A program made the translations under genes and the position numbers. Below the pieces are notes generated by a model. That model made no database searches. It was not told the DNA's origin and was given only the letters and a program-made list of their open reading frames with translations. 64,000 bases of DNA, from positions 20,251,985 to 20,315,984 of the forward strand of contig CM035807.1 in NCBI GenBank assembly GCA_020466095.1, written 5' to 3'. The DNA is from Chlorops oryzae (lineage: Eukaryota; Arthropoda; Insecta; Diptera; Chloropidae). Below, piece after piece: positions 47,564 to 60,900 of the stretch (positions are counted from its first letter, which is position 1; every line of letters starts with the position of its first letter).

Positions 47564-49371
47564 AGTTTGACAAGCAAAAAAAATTTAAAAAAAACAACAA
47601 AAACAATAAAAATCGACAGAGTACCATCGTGTAAGCGGTGTGTTTCTTTGTCCAAATATAAACTTTTAGGTAGTCGCTTTTAGACTAAAAAGGCAAACCT
47701 TAATGAAAATAAAATTCAAATTCAATCGAAACATACAAATTTATAGCCAAATTTTTAAATTTTCTCATACGGTTTCCGATATTTGTAAGCTGTGAAACAG
47801 TTTTACTACCGCCAGCAATTGACTTTGAATGCGATTTTATGACTTTCTGGTTTTCTAAGCTCGTAAAAAATTCTACTCATTTATCAATGAAATAAAACAG
47901 CGGGTAGCCTTTCAAACGCACAAACACAAGTGCTTTCATGTGTAAATATATGTACAAACACACACACAGAGATATGCATAACTACAGATAGAGATACAGA
48001 TCGAAAGATATATGTATAAAAAAAATTTTAAAACTGACAGTCAAAAAGATAGATAAGTATATATGAATGTAGGTATGTAGGTAGGCTCGGACGGGACGAA
48101 TTATCTATTGGCTTGAGTAATTTTCATTTCGTTTTCGTTTCTTTTGCTTTTCATTTTCAAACGTGCCCGAGAATGTCTAACAAACCAGCATTATCTTCGA
48201 TCGCATGTCTCTCTTTACAGCAATACCATACAAACATACATACATAAATATATTCATATAACAAAACCCAACATAAGTACTCGCGCATAGATACTTGCCC
48301 AAGGTACATGTTCGTATGTACGTCTCATTGAAATGGGTATGTGGATTCTTTCGGATGGATATTCCTCGGAAATGAAATGCAATTATGTTGTACGATCTAT
48401 TATGCATGCGAGCGGGGTATGGCATCGAAATAAATATCTTGACTTCATATAAAGAATTCAGTAGTTGTTCAACGGGTGTGTCAACCAGCACATAAAATAA
48501 AATACCACATGCAATGCTTGCTTACTTGCTAGCTGGCTGGCTGGCTTGCGAGCCACAAATTTTCAGCTGAATAAACATATGAGCACATGTATGAACATAT
48601 GAAGGTGCATACGTATGTGCATATGAATTTACGCACATTTGCTAGTATTCATGTTTGTATGTAAGTTAGCTCAGCTGAAGAGGTATCGAGATCTCCTTCT
48701 ATCCATCGCTCAAGGGTGTATCTTTGATCTATTCTCAAAACTACATGAATTAGGGCGCCATCCAAAGTACTTTGTGGTGGTAGATACCTCCGAAAAAAAA
48801 AACAAAATCTTTTAAGAAAATGCAATTTTCAAGCTCTATATTTCAAATTTATGCCGACATGCCGATTATTCGTAGTCCTCCGTTTTCAATTTCATTTCAT
48901 TTTCGTCTTCATCTTCTTCGTCTTCTTCTTCATGGAGTTTGCGTCTCAATTTAATTTGGATTACATAAAGTTTCGGCTTCAAAATGCTGGCTTTTCGTGA
49001 AGTTAGATTGCTCTACAGTCTTCCTTGGATATGAACACCGTTGTTGATGCATGAAAAAAATGCTTTAAAAGCGGGGAAATTTTCCTACCAAAATCTGCTA
49101 TGAAGAACTTTGTTGGCTCAGCAGTCATTGGATCGAAGAAAGTCGTTGATATGAGGATCACTTGAGAGCTGCCTTTGTGAAAGTTAGACCCTCTGGCCAC
49201 ATCTCTAGATGGAGGTGATTCGGAGCTTATTCTACCCAAAAATTGTGCCATTAGAGGGCTAAACCGTTATACAATAGTTCCAACACTTCCCGATCAAAGA
49301 TTTGCACTTTTGTCCAACTGATCATGGTAACTTTTAATACTAAACAGTGGAGGACCTAGAGAAAACAGTAT
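47564..49371. other. Intronic stretch without a gene
   Basis: Scattered ATGT/ACAT and CTGG repeats (47937-48075, 48525-48550). No element with clear ends. Confidence 0.45.
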
Positions 49372-49487
49372 CCCCCCTATTCATAATCAAATTTTAAATT
49401 TAAAACATTGTTTAAATGTAAAATTTTCATACAAAAACTGAATTTAAACAATGTTTTAAAGTTAAAATTTTATTATGAATAACGGGG
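49372..49487. mobile_element. Foldback MITE, 116 bp
   Basis: CCCCCTATTCATAAT at the left and ATTATGAATAACGGGG at the right, with inner arms AAAACATTGTTTAAA / TTTAAACAATGTTTT. TAT flanks both sides (49369-49371, 49488-49490). Almost entirely palindromic. Confidence 0.75.
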
Positions 49488-49490
49488 TAT

Positions 49491-51680
49491 ATCTTACAAA
49501 AGAGATTGCAATTCTCTCAATTGTTTGCTGTTAGCCAATCACAGGACTCTCAAAACACGTAAAAGTGCCAGAGCAAAAAGAGATTCGAGGCCGTATTGTT
49601 GGGCTCATTACAACTGATTACAGTTGTGCGACCAAAAAGTGCCATGAATCAATTTTCGGTAAAGAAAAGTTAAAGAAGAAGATTGACCTTAGCTCAGAGT
49701 CCATACATACATACATATATCCGTGTTAGACTGTATTAGCATTCGTACTAGTGCCGTAACTTTGGAAGAGAGAAAAACAAAAAACACAGATAGAAAGATC
49801 ACTATTTTATAGTTTATAGTGTATACCGTAAGTAGTTTGACCGGAGCCTGAAGTGCGGCTTACACGATCGACATACCCGCACTCGCGACTCGCGGACTCG
49901 CGTACTCCGCGATCGTACTCTCGTATATGGGGGGATCTACTATTTACAAACTATTTGAAGGCGAACAAACAACATGAATTGTGCTGCTAACCTCAATGCA
50001 AAAGCTGTTGCTCTCCGTTGTGTGCATTTGTAATGACGAGAAATGTTTTAATGTTATACATACATACATAAATAGGTAAAAAAAAAATATAAAAAAATTG
50101 TCTATATGTCTGCATGGATATTGAAGAAAATTGGAAACACGTTCATGAATGTAATTTAGTTGTTAAGTATGGCGAAAAGTGAACTGTGATGTTCGCTTCA
50201 ATTTCAAACTTAGTCTCGTAGATATTTTATTTTATTTAAATTTATTTTTTTTTATTTATTTTTATTTTTTTTATTTTTTTTTTTATTTTTTTATTTATTT
50301 TTTTTTCTTCGTTTTTTTGAATGCCGCTTCACATTTGACATCAACGAAGTGGGAAATTTTAAAAACGGAGAGAGCATTTGTTAGGTCTTCCCGTTGACTC
50401 TAGGATATAATAAATGAACTTTTACGCGGGCTTAATTTATTGACCTTTTAAGGGAATCGGAATTTTTTCGAAAGTATTTTTATTGCCTTTCAAAAGGGAG
50501 AGAGGAGAGGAAACTATTTCGATTCTCAAAACTCTCAAATACTTATTTCAAAACATTGAAATTGAATTTCAATTGAAATGCCAAAGAACAAAACGTTAGA
50601 CCCCATTGAGAGGAGTTTTATGGAAGAATGCCACTTGAAACTGAATACATGACCTGGCAGACAATTTCCTCTAACGTCTGTTCCGTTCGATCTAATGAAG
50701 CAATTCATTGAACCAAGAGTGACGTTTTAAAGCGACGAGGGAAACCAGAAAAGGGCAATGAGGAAAAAAAATATTAAACAAAGATAGAAAGACGAGACTC
50801 CAACTGACGACTATTATATTTGCCAATCCACAGCACGTTCTGCAGCGTGTTGTTTGTTTATTTGTTCTGGACAAGCAAGCAGGCAGGCAGGCAGGCGACC
50901 AGCAAACTGGCAGGCATCTGCTTCCTGGTTTATGTTTTTGCACGCCCAGAATATTAGATGAGAGCAACGCGGAGCAGCCACGGCAGTGGCAGTCGGTCTT
51001 GCGCGATTATCATCACTTACTATAATGTCATAATGATCATACGCGCCATTCAAGCGAACCATTCAAACTTTTAAGATCATACGATATATGCCACCATCGA
51101 TCGGGCCAATATGTTTAAAATGTGTTCTAAAACAGAAAGGAAGTGGAGAAAAGAAAAATACAAAAAAGAAGAAGAAAAAATCGAATAAAAAAAATTAAAA
51201 TAAATAGTCGCCAGGGAATCGTGCGTGCGTGTGCAGTGGAATGTGCCACATTAAGGGTGAGTTGAATGTTGAACAGAGTTAAACATTCTGGAAGTATCAT
51301 GTAGTTTGGTTTATTTTGTATTTTTTTTCTTTTGTTTTACTTTATTTTTTGTGTTTGATTTCAAAGTGGGACAGGTCATTGTCTTCTACAATAGAAGGAA
51401 GTTCTCCGTTTATGTACATATAAAGAGAAGTGTTTACTTTATGACAAACAAACTTTGAGCCCTCTGCAGTTGGTGTGGTACTAAAAGAAAAGCTTGATCG
51501 ATTGGAGGCATAGAAGAAACTTATATAATACGAATTTTTTAAATATTTTTGCTATTTTTGTTTGAATTTTTTGCTTTTTTTTTAATTTTTTCGAAAATTT
51601 TGGAATATTTTTTGGAATTTTTTTTTTGCAGTTTTTTACATATTCAAATTCGGAGGCATAATTATTATTATTATTATTAT

Positions 51681-51711
<31 letters not shown>

Positions 51712-51799
51712 GTTAGGAAAGATGTCTAATTTGATCGGTTCCGAGAATTGATCTTTAGAAGGAGGAGGTGGAGGACTTTTTTTCATAAGTGGGCCAATG
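49491..51799. other. Intronic stretch without a gene
   Basis: T/A homopolymers at 50227-50310. GGCA repeat at 50876-50897. GC-richer 50870-51060. ATT repeat then poly-T at 51660-51711. Confidence 0.45.
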
Positions 51800-51806
51800 C
51801 ACTGTA

Positions 51807-51894
<88 letters not shown>

Positions 51895-51967
51895 TCTCTC
51901 TTCCTCTCTCTTCCTCTCTCTTCCTCTCTCTCCCTCTCTCTCTCCCTCTCCCTCTCTCAACCTCTTC

Positions 51968-52007
<40 letters not shown>

Positions 52008-52008
52008 G

Positions 52009-52040
<32 letters not shown>

Positions 52041-52053
52041 CCTCTCTCTCTCG

Positions 52054-52105
<52 letters not shown>

Positions 52106-52199
52106 TCTCTCTCTCTCTCTCTGAGAAGCAGGAATATAAGAGCATTCCTCAAAAACTGTCCGCATAAGGCCAAGTGCCCAATGGATAGAGTAGAACTGT
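51800..52199 (+). mobile_element. CAGTGTAC MITE family, copy F, with microsatellite inside
   Basis: Left: CACTGTACTCTCTCT at 51800. Right: GAGAAGCAGGAATATAAGAG from 52123, then CATTCC, CTGTCCGCATAAG and ACTGTA, matching copy D in order. The middle of the element is replaced by about 310 bp of CT repeat. Confidence 0.7.
51806..52122. repeat. CT microsatellite, about 315 bp
   Basis: Mainly CT with interspersed TTCCTC and CGCT units on the plus strand. It lies inside MITE copy F, exactly where the family has CTCTCT. Confidence 0.95.
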
Positions 52200-55100
52200 A
52201 TTTTACAGGTTCTCCCTTATGGCTTCAGAACCATCTATGAAGCACTGTTTTAGAACAAAATAAACGAATGGCGGAAGAAGAGACGGGCGAAAGGTCGATT
52301 TCAACATTAAGCTGGCATGAATTCTTAACTTTTTTTGGTAAGTTTTGAGGAAATTTTGCCTAAAAAGAATAAATTGTGATGAAGGATTTAACAATGCAGT
52401 CTTAAATCACTGTAAGGATCACTAGCATATATATTTCAGGATATCTTTTCTCTGGGGATTTGAAAATAAATCTCTCATTCGACACCCACTTGAAAGGGAA
52501 AGTGTGGGAATGGGAATTTCCAACACTTCCAAACAAAAATGATCACGTTCTTACTCTTATTGACGTATAGAATACATTATACGGAGACAAACTTGTGGAG
52601 GACAAATGCCTAGGGTACAAATGCCTTTAGGTTTCAGAAACTACTTTCTTTATTTCGAGAATTTGTTAGGATCCAACAGCAAGTTATAGAAGAAGAACGG
52701 ATGAAATGGAAAGGTACCGCACTATATTTTGAATTGACTTTTCTACTAGCTTCAATTAAGACTTCATATACCATTTAAATCCCAAAAAAACTCACCTCCT
52801 TTTCCAACAATTTTGACCAAAAATTAATCATGAGATCAAATCAAAAGGCAATACTTTCCTCCAGCTCATGAATATTCTCGTTGAAAACATTTCCTTTAAA
52901 GTTGGAAAACATTCTCTATGGACATATTATTCTGTGTTCTTTGAAAAGTTCACTATGGTCTTATTTATTATTTCCCAGCAACTATTAGTGTAGGTGTCTT
53001 TTGAACCAAATACTTTCCATGCAAAATAAACATACTCTTCCATTCCATTACAGACTGTGGCTCCACATTCTGCATCATATTCACCCACCATTTGTTGCTC
53101 GTCGTTGCATTAAGAGATCGTCCGCCAAAGAAAAACGCAAAATGATTATTTTCAGTTTTTCTTTTTTTTTTTCATTTTATTTATTTATTTTTTTTTTTTT
53201 TTGTTAATTTTCCTTTTTTACAAAACGTTCGCGATACGCTCTGTTTGCAATAAACAACGAAAACAAACGATTAGATTGTTTTTGTAACTGTTGTCGAAGC
53301 TGTACGATAGAATCTTTCATGGCAAAATAAACGAGATGAAAAGCACAAAAAAAAAAAAAAGGAAAAGAGAGGAAAAACGAAAACAACTATGATTCCAATC
53401 GCACTAAACGAAATGGCAGGCGCAGCCGACAGTCAGCAGTCACACTTAGTTGACCAGCGTTGAAGCCATTGAACACATTGTGAACTTATATCAATTTTAG
53501 TAGGAGTACTCGGGCAACATTCTGAAGCTGCTGCTGTGGCGGCTGTTGCTGTCAGCGCCTATTGCAGCAAGACTGATCGCCTGCAATATGCTTCGAATAA
53601 ATTCAGCTCTAACTGCGCATTCATGTTCGTTCGCTCGTCCGTCCGTCCGTCCGTCGCTCCGCCAGTCCGTCTGAAGGCGCATGTGAATGCCTCGAACAGA
53701 ACATCGATTAATTGCACTGTTGATCAGCTTAAGTGCAGTTAGCAATGCAACAAAAAATGGCATTTTTTAACTAAACGAGATTCAGTGTATTATATTTATC
53801 CCCCCATCCCCTACAACTCTCTCTCTCTTGCTCTCCTCCTTTTGTAATTACTGAAATTCTTTGGTGAATCGTCGTCTGTGGATTGTAAGAACGACAACGA
53901 CCACGACCACTTTCTGTGCAATTTCTCGTCTTTTTTCTAAAGTTTTTTTTAATTTTTTTTTTTTAATTTCTTGATGTAAAATGAAAGTTATTTTTGCGAT
54001 AGACGGAATTGTAGACATATTTTTCTTAATTTTCTTTTTAAAAATGCTTTGTTAAAAAAGGAATGTTGGCATGCCGATGCTTTGTGGTGCCAGATGTGAT
54101 GGAACGCAGTCGACTACACTACGAAAAATTATTAAAAACTATGCTTTAAAAATTGAAATACTGAAATATGAAAAAATTTATTTTATTCTACTAAATTTTC
54201 AAAGGGAGACAAGCGGCTCGACTCTTTGACCATCCTTTTTTGTAGGTCATTATTACCTAAAATCTTCAAAGATTTCGCAAAAGTAGTTCCACGCGATGGA
54301 TCAAAGGAGGTAAAGTAAGAACGGACCCTACATTTGATCGATATACAAGGCGCTCAAAGGAAGCAGAGAACATCCAACACTCGCTCTCTGGAATAATCTT
54401 TTTTTTTTTTTTGTATGGATCGAAAAAAATGCATAAAAAATGACGAAAAATTCATTTAAAGCAATGAAAAAATGACTGTTAAATCTCCAAGCTCATTCCT
54501 CTTAAAAAAGGCCTTGAGATCTTTATTTTGTGGTTCAAAACTCATTAAAAATATTTAACTTCAAGGTCTCTTCGTTTTCTTTCCAAATTCAATCCAAGAA
54601 AATATTAATAAAATAGACAGAAAATTTTAATAAAAATCTTTTTTGGGCATTATTCAAAGTTTTGAAGAGCATTTTCCAGGCGCATTAATTTGGACACTTT
54701 AACGGCATTTTTCATCATCACTTTCAACGGAATTTCGTCACTCTTAGGGCATTTTTTTCGAGTCCCAATTATGGAAATAATTCTACTGCCTTTGCATTGC
54801 AAAATCTAGGCTTTTCCGTTAAATAAAAAGCAAATTCAAGGCATTTGGGTAGTCTGGACAAAATCATCTCATGTCCTGATCGATAAAACTTCACTGAGAA
54901 AACAGTACATAATAAATACCTAATAAAATAGAACAAAATTAATAAGATATCTCTATGGTTTTTTTTCAAGAAGAAAGTCTCATTATTGTAATAAGGAAAA
55001 CCTTTTCGAATAAGTCAAGAAGAAAACTTGTTGCTTTTATTATGAATTCTTATTGATTTTTTCAAAAGGTTTTCCTTATTAAATAAATTAAGAAGATTGT

Positions 55101-55592
55101 TTACCCATAATCTTACAGGAACCTAATGAAATCAATAAGAAAACCTTTTTGAAAAAATCAAGAATATAGCCCAATGAAATCAATAAGAAATCCATTTTTA
55201 ATACATTTCAGTATAAAACCAATGGAATAAAGAAGTGTTTCTCTATGGATTGTTTTTTTTGGTGCGAAAATAACGGAAATTGAGTGCAAAAAATTGTGAA
55301 AATTTCTTCTTGATTTCATGTGTTTCCCTTCTTGATAAAATTAAAAAGATTTACCACAATTAAAATAATAAGGAATCTCTTTGGAACAATTCTCTTCTTT
55401 CTGCTGGGGTACCCTTAGAATAAAAACGTTTCATAGAGAAAATCTTCTTGAATCTATTAGGCAGTTTTGGCTCTGTGTTCCGCAATTCTATCGAAAGAGA
55501 TTAAATAGAGTCGCACAACTCTTTAGGGAGCACATTTACAACGAATTTTTCCTCTAAAGAAAAGGATTTAAAAGGAACCAAGTGCAATCGAA
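52200..55592. other. Intronic stretch without a gene
   Basis: CGTC repeat at 53636-53662 in a GC-richer patch (53400-53720). Poly-T at 53188-53202 and 54398-54412. No supported gene. Confidence 0.45.
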
Positions 55593-56018
55593 AACCTCTC
55601 TAACGAATTTCTCTCTATAGCGAATCTTCTGAAGGCCTTTTAAATAAATTTTTAGTACCTTAAATTTCGGAGTCCTCCTCTCCTTGTACATGGTTCAATT
55701 GTTGTAAAAGTCTAGCGAATGGTTCTTACGCTGTAACATGGCATACTTCGTGTTTTTCATTGCTAAAGCACATTACTGTATACAACGAGTACTTCGTGCC
55801 GTGGCTTCGATTGCTTTCTTCGAGTTCTGCATACTTGCTATGCACCAAGTGTATCGTGTAGTAGGCAGTCAACTATTTCATTTTTGCCTATTAATTACTC
55901 TGTACACTGAGTGTCTAGTAACTTCAAGGCCCGGCTGGGTTTTTCCCCCCCTCTAATAACGAATTCTCTCTGTAACGAGTTGTTTTCCCGGTCCCTTGGA
56001 ATTCATTTTACAGAGTTT
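55593..56018 (+). mobile_element. Pogo-like AACGAATT family, copy 1 with inserted segment
   Basis: Shares with copy 2 the blocks TAACGAATTTCTCTCTATAG, AAGGCCTTTTAAATAAATTT, TTTTTAGTACCTT and the right end GTCCCTTGGAATTC...AGAGTTT. Between the last two blocks it has about 240 bp absent from copy 2. Confidence 0.6.
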
Positions 56019-57006
56019 GGAACATTTTTAATCGGAGGTCCATCACATTCTCCCTATTATTGATGCTCAGAACACTGCCTTTCTTCGCGGAGAAAAATTT
56101 CTAGGGAAAAAAACTGCCGGGGAATATTCATTTAGAATACGGCTGAGTATATATTTTTTCTCCCTTGCACGAATTCCTACTTTAAGGAATTTATTTTCAG
56201 ATCTATAGAGGAATTTTAACCGAATAGACAAGGTTGAAAACATTTCTTTTGTAAATGAAAAGTCGGAAGCAATAAAGAGAAATTATTGTATCACTTTAAC
56301 ACGTCACTGAGAGTCTGGAATTTTCGTGATTGCAATTTTTAACATTTTCATTTTGAAATGAATAAATTTTTCTTAACAATGACGTCTTTAATTTTTTATA
56401 AAAATAAACAGAAAATTAAGACAAAAAAATCGTCACAAATTGAAAAATCTTTAATCTACAATATTTTGGCAACTTGTCATGTTTTCATTTCATTTTCTCA
56501 ATTTTTTTTAGATTTAAAAAAAATTTTTTTTTTTGAGAGAGAGAGAGAGAAAAATACACATTTTGGCAATTGTTCAAAGACGACACACCTTTATTGGTGA
56601 GCTTTAGAAATGGAAATGAAATTTCTTATTTATAGCAAATTTGATCTTATTTAAGTAAACATGGCAGTCACATAAATTAAAAGTGTCATACTAAATGACA
56701 ACGCTAAGCCATTTTATGTGACGATTGAGTCGATAAGGAACGATATTGAGTGGTGGAGACAAAAAAAAAATGATGGAAAAAACTTTTATTCAAGACATAA
56801 ACGCCAGTTGTGGGAAAAACCCTTCTGTTTCGAAAGGAAAAAAAAATTATTATTTCTATTGTTCTTAAATAACAACAATCAATCTTATGAAAGGTAAATA
56901 TTTACTTTTTGAGCTTACGTTTTTCGCGCCAAAAAAGGAACTTCATTGACTTGTCTTTGATGAGCTTTCAAGCAAAGAGAAATTAAATTTTATTTAAATA
57001 AAGTAA
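56019..57006. other. Intronic stretch without a gene
   Basis: Short GAGAGA run at 56535-56550. Nothing else recognised. Confidence 0.5.
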
Positions 57007-57009
57007 TTA

Positions 57010-57731
57010 CACTAGTTTACAAATAATAATATTTGGCGTGTTCAGGAGATCTCAATGCACTTTTCCCATAGACTTTGGCCTTCTTAACACGAAAATAATA
57101 TTAAAAAATTTTTTCATGGAAGCGTTTATTTTATATTAATTTTTAAAAAAAGAAATGTTTTTTTTCGGAGATATTATAGATTTTTGGAGCAGAACTCGGC
57201 CATGCATCGACCAATTCAACTGAAGTTATATTGGCTTTATCCCCTCACTTATAAAGTTATAACTTCGCCATTTATTCATAGATTTTGAAAAGTAATATAC
57301 TGTTTTGTTGGGTAAGGACCCACCTTTAAATCAAAAATTAAAAAAAAATTTTTTATTTTTGGAATCTATTTTTTAGATGCCGATAAATGAAAAAGAAACA
57401 TGTATTTTTGCTACCAAAAATTATTTTTTAGGTTTATAGGTCTACAGAATCTTAGTTTCCTTACCAATCTTAAAACTATGTAGGAAAGAGTCTTAGAGGC
57501 GTTAGTTTTCTTTAGTTTGAGTGGTACTTTATTTTAATTGGTCGATGCATGGCCGAGTTCTGCTCAAAAAATTTACAATATCTCCGAAAAAAACCTTTGC
57601 TTTTTTAAAAATTAATATAAAATAAACGCTGCCATGAAAATTTTTTTCAAAAATTTTTTCGTGTTTAGAAGCCCAAAGTCTATGGGAAAAGTGCATTGAG
57701 ATCTCCTGAACAAAATGGCTGTAAACTAGTG
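57010..57731. mobile_element. CACTA-ended element with long inverted repeats, 722 bp
   Basis: Ends CACTAGTTTACA (57010) and TGTAAACTAGTG (to 57731), flanked by TTA on both sides (57007-57009, 57732-57734). Inverted arms run about 210 bp, from TTCAGGAGATCTCAATGCAC inward to GAACTCGGCCATGCATCGAC and its complement. Known: CACTA ends with a 3-bp duplication fit the CACTA (CMC/EnSpm) group; a 3-bp TTA also fits PIF/Harbinger. No transposase. Confidence 0.85.
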
Positions 57732-57765
57732 TTACAAGGGGATAGAATCGTATTTATTGGATGTA

Positions 57766-57905
57766 CAGTGAACTCCTTCCTGAACGGACCCCTACGGGAC
57801 CAAAAAAAAAATGTCCGCTTGACAGAGTTTTCCGCTTAAGAGGAAACTATTCGAGAAGCCGGAATACTAGAGCATTTCCAAAGAGTGTCCGCTCTAGAGG
57901 AGTGT
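57766..57905 (+). mobile_element. CAGTGTAC MITE family, copy E (right end lost)
   Basis: TA then CAGTGAACTCCTTCC, CCCCTACGGGACC, ATGTCCGCTTGACAG, GGAAACTATTCGAGAAGC and GTGTCCGCTCTAG. The right inverted repeat is missing. Lies 35 bp after the CACTA-ended element. Confidence 0.7.
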
Positions 57906-60900
57906 CGTGAAGCTACTGAGGCCGGCATATGCCGCAGTTCCGCCAGAGGAGAGGGGCACGAGATCCACAAACTGCAAGCGGTCTGTAAGACACAGTTAAA
58001 GGTTAAGACGGGCATGCATGGGAAGAATAGCCTATAATGTGTTTCTGTCAACATAAATCAAGCAACATTGTTGCAAAGTAGCTCTAGGTTTTTAGTCGTG
58101 AGAGAAATTATTCAAAATAAGAAATTCAATTGTCTTTTCTTATCGCCATCCTCTCAGCTCTACAAATGGGTTTAAAGCACATTTTTCCCACAATGAGACT
58201 TTCGGAAAGTCCCTTTTTTTGCGCCGTCTTTCGGAAAATGTCTAATAAAGATCCCTTTTGGTGTTTTTATTTTTTTATGTTTGTAAAAGTAAGCCCAGAA
58301 AATCCCTCAACTGGCGATGACAACATTTTTGTTCCTTTTGACTGCGTAAATTAGAGATGGAAAATTATCGATAGCCGACCAATGATTTATGCAAAGCGTT
58401 TCGCTTGAATGAGTTCCAAATTTGTATATGATCTTATCGCTTTTAATGATGGGCTACTTAAAGCAGAGCTATCAAAATTTATTGTTGAGATAAAAAGTGC
58501 CGATAGGCATAGCATCATCGACTATTGTTTTCTAATGAACTAGACATGAAGGGGTCATCATTGAGAGCATTTGTTAATTACATAAAAATGAAGAAATTTT
58601 CAGCAAAGTAATTTATAAATATTCGTTCATTCTCTTTTTGCATTCCTCATTAATTACATCATTTTCGCTATAGAATGAATTTCATTCAAATCGGACTTTC
58701 ATTGAAATTGAGAGACCGATCGAAGGAAGGCGGGGAGGAAAAAAGCGACTCTTTCCACACAAGAAAAAATCGCAACAAGCATAAAAACACGTGCATAGAA
58801 GATAATGAAACAAGTCGCAGAACAAGTTTCGTATACAAGTTTCTAACAAATTCATTTAAATTTAAAAAAAAAAAAATTTTTTTTATTGAGACGCAGATGT
58901 AGGGGAAAGATTTTTTATATATATTCATATACCTACATTTGTTTTTTCACAAACATTTCTACCATTCGGCTGACACATGTTTTGGTTTTAATTAAAGACA
59001 CACACATTTTTCGATACTCAAGTCGAATAAGAAGATGCGAGTGAAGAGGGTGGGGCGAGTGAGAATAAGAAAAGAAAACATTTATGAAACATACGATACA
59101 GTATTCTCCGGACATTTGCACTCGGATAAAGGAATTATCCGCTTAAAAGCATCGTTATTCGCTGGACTGAAATATCCTCTCAACATATGAATAAGTCGCT
59201 CTAAAATAATGACTGCTCCCAAGTTTATGGTGCTCATGTCAGAGGCACACTCTTCATATAAAGTAGAACCCAATCTTTTTATATGATCTTAATGGTTGAA
59301 GCTTAAAAAGTCAACTGAATTATTAAATAAAGCTTTTCGTTTCAAAACTCTCGAGCAGAAAGCCCTCTCTACACGCTTAATGTATCTTTAAATAAAACTT
59401 GAAGATAATTCGATTTACATAGCGCTCATGAGATGCTTAATAAGATTTATGCATAATTAACACGAGTTTCTTAAAAACCAGTTCTTTTTTTCTTTTCATT
59501 AATCTTTTTTTTTTGAATTTTTTAAGTATTCAAATGTATTTCATGAATTCTAATAGCCACAGGCTCGCATGAATGATCTACGAATTGAAATTGGCAAAAG
59601 ATAGATACATGGTTTTGAAGTTGCTGCTTCAATAGGCTCTCGATAGAAATAGACAAATTATTGTTTTTTTGTTGTTGTTTTTGTTGTTGTTATTATTTTC
59701 AAATCGGTTTTGGATTATCGCAACCGGTTATTGACTCAAAAGAAATATGACAGCATCGAGTTCGATTGCCGCAAAGTGGCCAACGAATGTTTCTTGTTTT
59801 TCAGCTATCGAAGAAGGCTTACGTCAACTTCCAAAAGGCCGAAAAGTAATTGCCCCTTTAATTATGGAGGTATAAATTCTGTAATTATTTAATTTTTCTT
59901 TTCCTTGTAATTGTTTTCCTCTCCTTGACTTTCGCACACAAAAGTGCCTAGAGTTCTCATTCGCACACTCGTTTGTGACAAAAGTCACAGTTTATCTAAC
60001 AATTTCGCTTCTTTTCTTTCTTTTCAACTGTCGCAATGCGCGCCGCAATGATAAGTGAACTTCTTCTTTGAAAGTTTCTTTTTTTGCCTCCCAACTCCTT
60101 TTGCTCCTTCTTCTCTTCCTCATTGTAGTTATCTTCTAAATGAAGCCAAGAAGAGTTGAAGAGTGAAAGACCTTAATACTTATGGAGGTATGCTAACGTC
60201 AAAAAGGCGTCAATCTAGTTATGATTTCAGAAATTAAGATAAAAAGATCGCTTCAGACTCGGCCAAACACGACACTGAGAAGCTAAATTGGGTGCTTTTT
60301 CTTTGGAAAAAGCCGTGGACTCATTGAAACTATTAAATTTTTTTTTTTTTTTTTTGCAAAGTACGTTTCTGTGATAACCAGAAAGATAAGGTTCTATTCG
60401 CCAGCTGCTAACGTGAATGTTTTTTTATTTTTATTTCTAAATAAATAAAGGTTATCTTGAACGTCGTGACAAAGTGGCGTGGCTTTGTCCGGCGCTTATG
60501 AAAATAATTAGGCTTAAATATTAAATTTTTAATCGATTTTTTTTTTATTACTTTTTGAAAGTACTTAGCGCCAAGAGGTCGAAAACAGTTGAGCTAATCG
60601 AACAAAGGAAGGAAGAATACTATACAGGCATCAATATATTAGAAACCGATAAATATTCTAATTAGAATAAAAGTCATTTAGTATGGCTGGCTATTTGGAC
60701 TATCGATTGATGGCGATAGTATTGAGAAAAACTGTCGATACGGAGTCGACTAAAAAAAAATATTTTTTAGCCGCGTCAAAAGATTTTAATTTTCCGAAAA
60801 ATTGCTGAAATTTGGCAATCTCACCAACAATACGCGACATATCGATAGTTGGAATACTATCGAGCAACTATTGGAAAATTAAAAGCATCGATAGTCATGT

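Noticed and set aside
51010..51065. Minus-strand first exon (MVRLNGAYDHYDII then GTAAGT)
   Set aside because: Phase 0 and a weak start context; no acceptor partner.
51481..52240. Arg/Glu-rich minus and Ser/Leu-rich plus frames
   Set aside because: Produced by the CT repeat within the MITE copy and the neighbouring ATT/T run.
52780..52835. Minus-strand first exon (MINFWSKLLEKE then GTGAGT)
   Set aside because: Good donor, but it ends in phase 0 and cannot join the phase 2 exon at 1878; too short to support alone.
53497..53763. 88-codon minus-strand frame with a hydrophobic start
   Set aside because: It crosses a CGTC microsatellite (RSDGRTDGR) and has no other support.
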